Assembly (NCBI RefSeq): GCF_039907765.1
Contig: NZ_JARDJI010000004.1
Span: forward strand, 1-64,000
From: Aminobacter sp039907765
GTDB taxonomy: Bacteria; Pseudomonadota; Alphaproteobacteria; Rhizobiales; Rhizobiaceae
Reading direction: 5' to 3'
Length of the DNA stretch: 64,000 bases
Within the stretch, counting starts at the first letter, position 1. Every line of letters starts with the position of its first letter. A program made the position numbers and the translations under genes. Under the pieces are notes generated by a model that did no database searches, was not told the origin of the DNA, and was given only the letters and a program-made list of their open reading frames with translations. Positions 42,440 through 49,452 of the stretch are shown piece by piece.

Positions 42440-42828
42440 ACCAGCTCGATGGAGCTGGGTTTTTGAGACTCTGGGCAAACAAGCTCATCTGCGCGGCAGT
42501 TGCGACATATCTCGCCTTTGTTAGCCGAGAAGTGCCTTGGCTGCCGAAACTGACAGCTATCTCCATTGCTGTTGGCGGAGGGTTCGCCGGTGAGATGCTG
42601 CGCAAAACTGGCAACGGTACACTGCCGATGCTTGTCGCTTTCGCAAGCGCCTGTGGTGCTGTCGCAGCGATAAACTTCCTGGTCCCTCAACGGTTGATGG
42701 CCGAGTTTCGCGCCCGAGCTGGTGGACCGGTCATACAGTCCTACGTTGGCGCGTATTTCGAACTGGTGCTGCTGGTGACCGCCGCGGCCATCGCAATCGC
42801 CGTCTGGCGCTTCATCTTGCAATGGTAG
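42436..42828 (+). CDS. Small hypothetical membrane protein coupled to mnmA
   Basis: A 130-residue protein with three or four probable membrane segments (KLICAAVATYLAFV; LTAISIAVGGGFAGEML; LVAFASACGAVAAINFL; FELVLLVTAAAIAIAVWRFI). The GTG at 42436 overlaps the mnmA stop by four bases (GTGA); a TTG at 42463 is an alternative. Its base composition is visibly less GC-rich than its neighbours (more A/T third positions), hinting at acquisition or relaxed constraint. The spacing and repeated Gly/Ala helices resemble small phage-holin-like proteins, but I cannot assign a family. Confidence 0.6.
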   Translation: MNQLDGAGFLRLWANKLICAAVATYLAFVSREVPWLPKLTAISIAVGGGFAGEMLRKTGNGTLPMLVAFASACGAVAAINFLVPQRLMAEFRARAGGPVIQSYVGAYFELVLLVTAAAIAIAVWRFILQW

Positions 42829-42835
42829 ATTGAAG

Positions 42836-43243
42836 ATGCAGACTAGCGACCGCCCAAATGGCATGCTGGAAGCGGCCAAGCGCTGGGCACGGCTGCTGAA
42901 GCGCGACGTGGTGGCGCTCTATCTTGCCGCGCGCAGCCCGCTGACGCCCTGGTATGCGCGCCTCGCGGCCGCCTGCGTGGCGGCCTATGCGCTGAGCCCG
43001 GTCGACCTCATTCCCGATTTCGTGCCGGTGCTCGGCTATCTCGACGACGTTTTGATCGTGCCCGTGGGCATCTGGCTGGTGATCCGCATGATCCCGGCCG
43101 AGCTGATGGCCGGCTTCCGCGCCGAGGCGGCCGAAGTCGCCGCCAAGCCCAGGAGCATGGCGGGCCTCGCCTTCGTGGTTGCGCTGTGGCTCGCAGCCCT
43201 TGCGCTTGCCGACTGGTGGATAATGGATGGGATTAGCGAGTAG
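42836..43243 (+). CDS. YkvA-family (DUF1232) membrane protein
   Basis: A 135-residue protein with the DUF1232 signature LAAACVAAYALSPVDLIPDF followed by VPVLGYLDDVLIVPVGI, and a C-terminal membrane helix (residues ~110-130). Function is unknown; the family is widespread. The ATG at 42836 lies eight bases after the preceding stop, so it is probably in the mnmA transcript. The gene ends just before a heptanucleotide tandem repeat. Confidence 0.8.
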   Translation: MQTSDRPNGMLEAAKRWARLLKRDVVALYLAARSPLTPWYARLAAACVAAYALSPVDLIPDFVPVLGYLDDVLIVPVGIWLVIRMIPAELMAGFRAEAAEVAAKPRSMAGLAFVVALWLAALALADWWIMDGISE

Positions 43244-43274
43244 CGGCAACCAGGGAATTTAGGGAGGTTCTTGC

Positions 43275-43327
43275 CCCTATTCCCTATTCCCTATTCCCTA
43301 TTCCCTATTCCCTATTCCCTATTCCCC
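43275..43327. repeat. Tandem heptanucleotide repeat (CCCTATT)7
   Basis: Seven perfect copies of CCCTATT run from 43275 to 43323, followed by CCCC. The array lies between two convergent genes, seven bases from the stop of the oxidoreductase gene. Such arrays change length by slippage; at this position it would affect only 3' ends. Confidence 0.9.
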
Positions 43328-43333
43328 ACCCAT

Positions 43334-44290
43334 TCAGTCGTGCGTGACCGTGCCCGCCGTCAGGATCCTGAGCACGCCGATCGCCTCGTCGCCGCCCGTG
43401 CGCGGCTCTTCGCGCGTCTCGATGCAGTGGATGAAGTGCTCGAGCTCGCGGGTCAGCGGCATGGCGTTTTCGATCGGGATGTAGGTCGGATCCTTCATGG
43501 TCGACGTCCACAACCCGCCATCCTCCTGCCAGACGGCGTGGCGGTAGACGGCGAGCTTGCGCTCCTGCGGCTCGACGTCGTCGAACACGGCCATCGCCTT
43601 GGTACCGACCACTGACAGGCGGCGCTCGCGATAGGGATTGAGGCGCGAGGCGAAGAGATGCCCGCGCAGTCCGTTGGGAAAACGCATGTGCAGGTGCGCG
43701 AAGTCGCTGAGGTGGTTGAGCAGTGCAGCCCCCTCGCCCCTGACCTCGACCGGATCGGTGCCGGTGATCGCCAGGATCATCGACAGGTCGTGCGGCGCGA
43801 GATCCCACAGCGCGTCGTTCTCGGCGTGGAACTTGCCGAGGCCGAGGCGGTGGGAGTGGATGTAGCCGACCTCGCCGAGCTCGCCGCTGTCGACCAGCGC
43901 CTTCAGCCCCTCGAAGGCCGGATGGAAGCGCAGCACATGGCCCGTCATGAACACGCGGCCGTTGTCGCGCGCGGCCTTCACCGCGCGTTCGGCGTCCGCC
44001 ACCGTCAGCGCGATCGGCTTCTCGACCAGTACGTCCTTGCCGGCCGCGACCGCGCGCACGGCGAAATCGGCGTGGAACTGCGGCGGCAGCGCCATGACGA
44101 TGGCGTCGACGTCGTCGCGCGCCACCAGCTCGTCCGGGGTCAGCGCGATGCAGCCATGTTCGTCGGCAAAACGCGTTGCGCGGGCCGGATCGACGTCGGA
44201 GACGGCATGGAGGGCGCCAAGGGACTTCAGGGTGCGGATGTGGTTGCCGCCCCAGTAGCCGCATCCAAGGACTGCAATACGCGGTTTCAT
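43334..44290 (-). CDS. Gfo/Idh/MocA-family oxidoreductase
   Basis: A 318-residue NAD(P)-dependent sugar-type dehydrogenase: N-terminal Rossmann motif VLGCGYWGGNH, the family EKPIAL motif with the catalytic Lys near residue 96, GHVLRFHPAF and a C-terminal alpha/beta domain. It is similar to dehydrogenases of UDP-sugar and inositol-type substrates; substrate unknown. The start at 44290 has AGGAAAGAG upstream. It is divergent from tRNA-Met at 44531. The 240 bases between them hold no further gene that I can support. Confidence 0.87.
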   Translation of the reverse strand: MKPRIAVLGCGYWGGNHIRTLKSLGALHAVSDVDPARATRFADEHGCIALTPDELVARDDVDAIVMALPPQFHADFAVRAVAAGKDVLVEKPIALTVADAERAVKAARDNGRVFMTGHVLRFHPAFEGLKALVDSGELGEVGYIHSHRLGLGKFHAENDALWDLAPHDLSMILAITGTDPVEVRGEGAALLNHLSDFAHLHMRFPNGLRGHLFASRLNPYRERRLSVVGTKAMAVFDDVEPQERKLAVYRHAVWQEDGGLWTSTMKDPTYIPIENAMPLTRELEHFIHCIETREEPRTGGDEAIGVLRILTAGTVTHD

Positions 44291-44530
44291 CAGGCTCTTT
44301 CCTGGGGAAAATCTGCGGCAGACATAATCGCCGCCGGGAGTGAACTCAACCCCGCAGCCTGTGCCATTTCGGCCCAAGACGTGCAGAAACAGCAACTTGC
44401 GAATTTCGCCAATGAAGCCGTCATCCGCGCTTGACAGGTTCGCCCTGCCAACCTTATATCCGCCCGACCTTGGCGAACGCTTCGACGCCTGCCCCATCCG
44501 AGGGTGGAAGATCGGACCATCGCCGGCCCT

Positions 44531-44607
44531 GGCGGGGTAGCTCAGTTGGTTAGAGCACGGGAATCATAATCCTGGGGTCGGGGGTTCAAGTCCCTCTCCC
44601 GCTACCA
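44531..44607 (+). tRNA. tRNA-Met (CAU), elongator type
   Basis: A 77-base cloverleaf: 5' acceptor GGCGGGG, D-arm with GCTCAGTTGGTTAGAGC, anticodon loop ATCATAA with CAT at 44565-44567, T-arm GGGGTTCAAGTCCC and an encoded ACCA end. The 5' strand differs from initiator tRNA-fMet, and the rest looks like rhizobial elongator tRNA-Met rather than tRNA-Ile2(CAU). Confidence 0.88.
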
Positions 44608-44975
44608 AATTTTTAATCAATAAAATCAGCGCTTTACAAGCGAGAGGCAGTGGCAAATTTGCTTTTCTCGTGTTGCAACTGAGTTCCCTTGATTTCCAAG
44701 GGTTTTCGATCACACTCGGCTACTCCACGCGACACGAAACGCAACATGAAAGCTCGACCGGGAACCGGTGAATTGTTGCCGCGAAGTTGGCGAAGGCGCC
44801 GATTGCTCAGAGAGATTATTCTTCGCGCTCCTCGCAGGTTTACGGCGCCTGGCGATACTCAGTAGGCAGGCAGGCCATTCCGCGGTGAGGATTGCCTCCA
44901 AAAGCCCGTGCCTCGCTTGATTTTCAAAGGCTATTGCCCACACTCGAACACAGAGCAACAAGGGGCAAGAAGAAC
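44608..44975. other. AT-enriched gap after tRNA-Met
   Basis: 368 bases between the tRNA and the DUF2971 gene. Composition is lower in GC than the surrounding chromosome, starting with an ATTTTTAATCAATAAAAT patch directly after the tRNA. A short minus-strand frame (44710-44961) is open but unrecognised. No integrase fragment could be identified. Confidence 0.5.
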
Positions 44976-45857
44976 GTGAGTGTTAGCGGGCTCGGAACAA
45001 TGGCATTGGAGTGCATTGGGGAGTTCAATGCATTTTCGCCCAGACCTGACGTGCTTTGGCACTATACGAGTTCAGAGGGGCTCATCGGAATTCTAGGGCA
45101 GCACTCGCTACGCTTCTCTGAAGCGCCTTTTCTGAACGATGGTTCCGAGCTGCAGTACGGCTTCGAGATGTTCAGTTACCTTATTCGCACGTTCGTTGCA
45201 GATAAGGATGATGCTCTCCGCGATTACGTTGAACAACTCATCCACGGAGTCGATCTAACTCTCGAAAAATTGAGCTCTGTAGTTTTTTGCATGTGCTCAG
45301 AGCCAAATCTACTAAACCAATGGCGAGACTACGGGAAAGATGTAGTTCCATATTGCATTGGATTTAACTCCGCAGAAATAACGAACACAGGCAACTTCTC
45401 TTTCAATAGCTACCTCGTTGAAATAATATATGACTATGATACTCAAATGAAAATATTTAATAGATTTATATGGCGTCTGCATGAGTGGTATAGAAAATTG
45501 CCCGAAAGCGCAGCAAGCGATGCCGATCAGTATCTGGCGGAGGCCGCGGCGCAGGTATCAACTTTGATTTTGCGCTTCAAAAACTCTGCGTTCGCGGCAG
45601 AGCGCGAATGGCGGCTAATCAGCCATATTCCAGAGATCCGGAGTCGCTCCGAAAGAAAATTTCGATCATCTTCCTTGGGCGTGGTTCCGTATTACGAGCT
45701 GAAGCGGACGGTCAACCCGAGGCAATTGCCTGTTACCGCTGTTTTTGTCGGGCCTTCTCCATACGGAAAGATATCACACAAAGCACTCAGGGACTTTTTG
45801 GACGTCAATGGATATGGATCAGCAATGTCCAACTATTCAACGATCCCAATACGCTAG
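44976..45857 (+). CDS. DUF2971 domain protein of low GC content (probable foreign gene)
   Basis: A 293-residue protein with DUF2971 hallmarks: LWHYTSSEGLIGILGQHSLR near residue 30, FLNDGSELQYG, CMCSEPNLLNQWRDYGKD and the later AEREWRLI motif. Function is unknown; these genes often travel on islands with phage-resistance and restriction genes. Codon and base use differ sharply from neighbours: in 45421-45480 only 14 of 60 bases are G or C. GTG at 44976 is taken as start; ATG at 45000 is possible. It stands alone three hundred bases after tRNA-Met. Confidence 0.8.
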   Translation: MSVSGLGTMALECIGEFNAFSPRPDVLWHYTSSEGLIGILGQHSLRFSEAPFLNDGSELQYGFEMFSYLIRTFVADKDDALRDYVEQLIHGVDLTLEKLSSVVFCMCSEPNLLNQWRDYGKDVVPYCIGFNSAEITNTGNFSFNSYLVEIIYDYDTQMKIFNRFIWRLHEWYRKLPESAASDADQYLAEAAAQVSTLILRFKNSAFAAEREWRLISHIPEIRSRSERKFRSSSLGVVPYYELKRTVNPRQLPVTAVFVGPSPYGKISHKALRDFLDVNGYGSAMSNYSTIPIR

Positions 45858-45979
45858 ATCGTCTTGGCGCGACAGGCGCACCGACCTCAAGTCCCGGCCC
45901 CCGCCTGTGCCACTGCTTCCGCGGCTCGGCGAAGGTCGCGAGATCGTCCGCGGCTTGGAACCAATCCCGCAGTCGCCGC

Positions 45980-47155
45980 TCAGCCGGGCAGCGCCAGTCT
46001 CTCGCCGACGAGCGCCGTCCAGTAGCGAACGCCATGGAGGATGGCGCCGTCGTTGAAGTCATAGGCAGGATTGTGCAGCCCGGCCGAGTCGCCGTTGCCC
46101 AGCCAGATGATCGCGCCAGGGCGCTTCTCGAGCATGTAGGAGAAGTCTTCCGCGCCCATCGTGCACTGACAATTGCCGTTGACGCGTTCTGATCCCGCGA
46201 CATGCGAAGCCGCCGTGATCGCGACCTTCGTCATCTCCGGGTCGTTGACCGTGACCGGATAGCCGGGGCGCCAGTCGATCTCGGCTTGTGCTTCGAAGAG
46301 CCGGGCGGTGTTGGCGACGATGACCCTGAAACGCTGCTCGATGGCCTTGCGCGTGGCCGGATCGACCGTGCGGATCGTGCCGCCGACGACGACCTGCTCC
46401 GGAATGACGTTCAGTGCTGCGGCATTGCCGCCGGAGATGTAGGTGACCGACACGACGACCGGATCGAAGGGATCGACATGGCGCGAGGCGATCGACTGGA
46501 GCGCCGTCACCAGATGGGCGCTGACCAGGACGGGGTCGCGCGATTCATGCGGCGAGGCAGCGTGGGCGCCCTTGCCGCGCAGGGTGACGACGAAGCGGTC
46601 GGCGGCGGCCAGCATGGGGCCGGGCCGGATCGCGAACGAGCCGACCGGCAGGCCCGGCTCGTTGTGCATGCCGAAGACCTCCTCGATGCCGAAGCGTTCC
46701 AAAAGCCCTTCCTCGATCATCACGCGACCACCGGCGCCACCCTCCTCGGCGGGCTGGAAGATGAGCACGACCGTTCCGGCAAAATCCCTCGCGGAAACGA
46801 GATGGCGGGCCGTAGCAAGCAGCATGGCGGTATGACCGTCATGGCCGCACGCATGCATTTGGCCGGCAGTTTTCGAAGCATGCGGCAGGTTGGTCTGCTC
46901 GCTCATCGGCAGCGCATCCATGTCGGCCCGCAGGCCGATGGTACGTCCCTCGCCCAGCCTGCCCTTCACCACGGCGACAACGCCCGTCCTGGCTATTCCG
47001 GTGACGACCTCGTCGCAGCCGAAAGATTTGAGTTTCTCCGTGACGAAGGCCGACGTCTTGGGCAGGTCGAACAGAAGCTCGGGGTTCTGGTGCAGGTGGC
47101 GGCGCCACTGGGCGGCTTCTTCGGCAATGGCTTCGATGGTGTCCGTGGTCGGCAT
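45980..47155 (-). CDS. M20-family amidohydrolase/carboxypeptidase (paralogue A)
   Basis: A 391-residue M20D metallohydrolase: ADMDALPMSEQT and ACGHDGHTAM with metal-binding Cys/His and Asp, QPAEEGGAGG with the catalytic Glu, a dimerisation insert with GKGAHAASPHESRDPV, and MGAEDFSYML near the C-terminus. Such enzymes hydrolyse N-acyl amino acids, hippurate or small peptides. The start at 47155 has AGAGGAAGAG just upstream. It is divergent from a second, related M20 gene at 47318. Confidence 0.9.
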   Translation of the reverse strand: MPTTDTIEAIAEEAAQWRRHLHQNPELLFDLPKTSAFVTEKLKSFGCDEVVTGIARTGVVAVVKGRLGEGRTIGLRADMDALPMSEQTNLPHASKTAGQMHACGHDGHTAMLLATARHLVSARDFAGTVVLIFQPAEEGGAGGRVMIEEGLLERFGIEEVFGMHNEPGLPVGSFAIRPGPMLAAADRFVVTLRGKGAHAASPHESRDPVLVSAHLVTALQSIASRHVDPFDPVVVSVTYISGGNAAALNVIPEQVVVGGTIRTVDPATRKAIEQRFRVIVANTARLFEAQAEIDWRPGYPVTVNDPEMTKVAITAASHVAGSERVNGNCQCTMGAEDFSYMLEKRPGAIIWLGNGDSAGLHNPAYDFNDGAILHGVRYWTALVGERLALPG

Positions 47156-47317
47156 CTCTTCCTCTTTCTGTCGGCTGGCGGCTTGCCGTGCAGGGCAACG
47201 ACAAACTCTCCGGACCGACGCTTGCACGCTCAACGTTTTCGACGCCCTAGGATGAAACGCTTGCCTTCACAAGGTGCAGGTGCAACAGACTGGCCAAACC
47301 AAGAATGACGGTACGCC

Positions 47318-48472
47318 ATGCCTGTGATTGAGCAGATCGCCCAGTTCGCCGAGGATCTCACCGCGATACGCCGGGACTTCCATCAGCATCCCGAACTCGG
47401 TTTCGAGGAGCATCGCACCTCCCAGCGCGTGGCGGATCTGCTTGCCAGCTGGGGCGTCACCGTCGAGCGCGGCATTGGCGGAACCGGCTTGGTCGGCGTC
47501 ATCGAAGGGGCGAGGCCGGGGCGCAGCATTGGCCTGCGGGCCGACATGGACGCCCTGCCGATGGATGAGCTGACCAACCTGCCCTATGCGTCGAAGACCC
47601 CGGGCGTCTTCCATGGCTGCGGTCACGACGGCCACACCACCATGCTGCTGGGCGCCGCGCGCTACCTCGCCGGCAATCGCGGCTTCTCGGGTCGCGCCGT
47701 GCTGATCTTCCAGCCGGCGGAGGAAGGGCTCGGCGGCGCCCGTGCCATGCTGCGCGACGGTCTGTTCGACCGCTTCCCCTGCGACGAACTCTATGGAATG
47801 CACAATTCTCCCTACCAGGGGCATTCGCAACTGACGATCCGGCCGGGCAAGGCGCAGGCCGGCGCGAGCTTCTTCGACATCACGCTGCATGGCCGCGGCA
47901 GCCACGGGGCGATGCCACAGGCCAGCCGCGATCCCATCACCATCGGCTCGGGCCTGGTGAAGGAGATGCAGGAGATCGTCTCGCGCAACACCGACCCGAC
48001 GCATCCCGCCGTGGTTTCGGTCACGCAGTTCCATGCCGGTTCCGCCTACAACGTCATTCCGGAAACGGCGATCCTGCGCGGCACCTTCCGCTATTTCGAC
48101 GAAGCCGACGGCGTGATGATCGAAAACCGCATCCGCAAGCTCTGCGCCGGTTTCGCCCTCGCCCACGAGATCGAGATCGTGGCCGACATCCGCAACATCT
48201 TCGACGTCCTTTCGAACGATCCCGAGCGGGTGGGCAACCTCATCGAGGTCGCCCAGGAGATCGTCGGCGACAAGGCTCAGCCCAACGCCGAACTCACCAT
48301 GGGATCGGAGGACATGGCCGACCTGTTGCGCGTCGTGCCCGGTGCATTCTTCAATCTCGGCCATGGCGGCACCGTTCCATTGCACAATTCCGGATTTATT
48401 TTCGACGACACGATCCTGCCCGTCGGCGCCAGCCTGCTGGCCCGGCTCGTCGAGGTGCGCGGCGCCGCCTGA
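47318..48472 (+). CDS. M20-family amidohydrolase/carboxypeptidase (paralogue B)
   Basis: A 384-residue M20D hydrolase with HQHPELGFEEHRTS near the N-terminus, ADMDALPMDELT, GCGHDGHTTM, FQPAEEGLGG and MGSEDMADLL. It is paralogous to the divergent gene ending at 45980 but clearly separate in sequence. It likely removes an acyl or carbamoyl-type group from an amino acid. It precedes the IclR regulator by 224 bases. Together with the hydantoinase and peptide importer downstream it suggests amide or cyclic-imide catabolism. Confidence 0.9.
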   Translation: MPVIEQIAQFAEDLTAIRRDFHQHPELGFEEHRTSQRVADLLASWGVTVERGIGGTGLVGVIEGARPGRSIGLRADMDALPMDELTNLPYASKTPGVFHGCGHDGHTTMLLGAARYLAGNRGFSGRAVLIFQPAEEGLGGARAMLRDGLFDRFPCDELYGMHNSPYQGHSQLTIRPGKAQAGASFFDITLHGRGSHGAMPQASRDPITIGSGLVKEMQEIVSRNTDPTHPAVVSVTQFHAGSAYNVIPETAILRGTFRYFDEADGVMIENRIRKLCAGFALAHEIEIVADIRNIFDVLSNDPERVGNLIEVAQEIVGDKAQPNAELTMGSEDMADLLRVVPGAFFNLGHGGTVPLHNSGFIFDDTILPVGASLLARLVEVRGAA

Positions 48473-48655
48473 GGGCGACTGCGCCAGCAAAATCAATTCC
48501 TTGATCTGAGCACTTCGCCCACCCCGGCGTCATCGCCGGGGCGGGCGAAGCATTGCCTTTGCGGTTCCGTGACGCGGACCGCCCGGCGGCATCGGGAAGT
48601 CGGCTCATTTTTTAGCTTGACCGAATGAACGGACGAGAGCATTAGTTTCATTATA

Positions 48656-48682
48656 TGGAACTCGAGTTCCATTTTATGGAAC
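48656..48682. promoter_or_regulatory. IclR-type operator with extra half-site
   Basis: TGGAACTCGAGTTCCA at 48656-48671 is a perfect 16-bp palindrome of the IclR class (TGGAAxx...xxTTCCA). A third half-site TGGAAC lies at 48677-48682. It is 25 bases upstream of the regulator start. A TTGACC box at 48617 may belong to the promoter it controls. Confidence 0.7.
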
Positions 48683-48696
48683 GACTCGGAGGAGCA

Positions 48697-49434
48697 ATGT
48701 CGGTCCTGAACAATGCCGCGGACGTGCTGAGATGTTTCGGCAACGACTGTCCCGACCTCACGGTCTCGGACGTCGTGAGGCTGCTCGGCATGCCCAAGGC
48801 CAATGCGTCGCGCCTCTTGAAGGCGATGCGCGAAGCGAACATGCTCGAGACGATCGGCGACAGCCACCGGCATCGCCCGGGCCGGCTCATGCTCGACCTC
48901 GCCGCCGCCTACCGCCGCTCGTCGCTGCTGATCGGCCGCGCCAGCGAAGTGGTGGCCGAGGCGAGCAGCAGCTTCGGACATACCGGCTACATTTCGGTGC
49001 GGGACGGCAAGGAAGTGACCGCCGTGGCCGACTTCCAGGGCACCAACGCGCTGCGCGTCGTCAGCAACATCGGCCGCCGGCTGCCTGCCCATCTCAGCGC
49101 GACCGGCCGGTCGCTTCTGGCTCGACTCGGCGAAGACGAGGTGCGTGCGCTCTATGCCGGGCACGGCGCCCTGGCGGACCTGCCCGACCAGCTGTCGAAA
49201 GTTCGGCATCAGGGTTTTGCATATTCGAGCCAGGAGGCGACGCCCGGCGTCGATGCCATCGCGATCGCCGTCGCCGACCCCCGCACCGACGAGGCAGTCA
49301 GCCTTTGCATCGTCTACCCGCATACGCTCGTGGACGACAAAGGTCGCGACGAGATGATCGCAGCCCTCGCGAGAGGGGCTGCCCGCATTGCCGAAGACCT
49401 GGGCGACAGCGCCTTCGTCGCCCCCCGGATCTGA
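48697..49434 (+). CDS. IclR-family transcriptional regulator
   Basis: A 245-residue regulator with an N-terminal winged helix (LTVSDVVRLLGMPKANASRL) and a C-terminal IclR effector domain (SFGHTGYISVRDGKEVTAVA, RRLPAHLSATGRSLLARLG). Two earlier in-frame ATGs (48655, 48676) fall inside the operator palindrome; 48697 has GGAGGA five bases upstream and is preferred. It stands at the head of the hydantoinase/ABC-transporter genes and most likely controls them, responding to a small carboxylate or amide. Confidence 0.9.
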   Translation: MSVLNNAADVLRCFGNDCPDLTVSDVVRLLGMPKANASRLLKAMREANMLETIGDSHRHRPGRLMLDLAAAYRRSSLLIGRASEVVAEASSSFGHTGYISVRDGKEVTAVADFQGTNALRVVSNIGRRLPAHLSATGRSLLARLGEDEVRALYAGHGALADLPDQLSKVRHQGFAYSSQEATPGVDAIAIAVADPRTDEAVSLCIVYPHTLVDDKGRDEMIAALARGAARIAEDLGDSAFVAPRI

Positions 49435-49452
49435 ACAAAAGGACATCATGGA

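Noticed and set aside
43275..43327. CRISPR-like array
   Set aside because: A head-to-tail heptamer without spacers; a simple sequence repeat only.
44531..44607. tRNA-Ile2 with lysidine-modified CAU anticodon
   Set aside because: Body sequence resembles rhizobial elongator tRNA-Met; no Ile identity elements were evident by eye, though a covariance-model scan would settle it.
44710..44961. Small minus-strand frame in the gap after tRNA-Met as an integrase fragment
   Set aside because: No Arg-His-x-x-Arg or Tyr recombinase motif could be seen.
45887..45895. Attachment-site copy of the tRNA-Met 3' end
   Set aside because: Only nine bases (TCAAGTCCC) match, which is too short to claim an att site; kept only as a hint within the DUF2971 finding.
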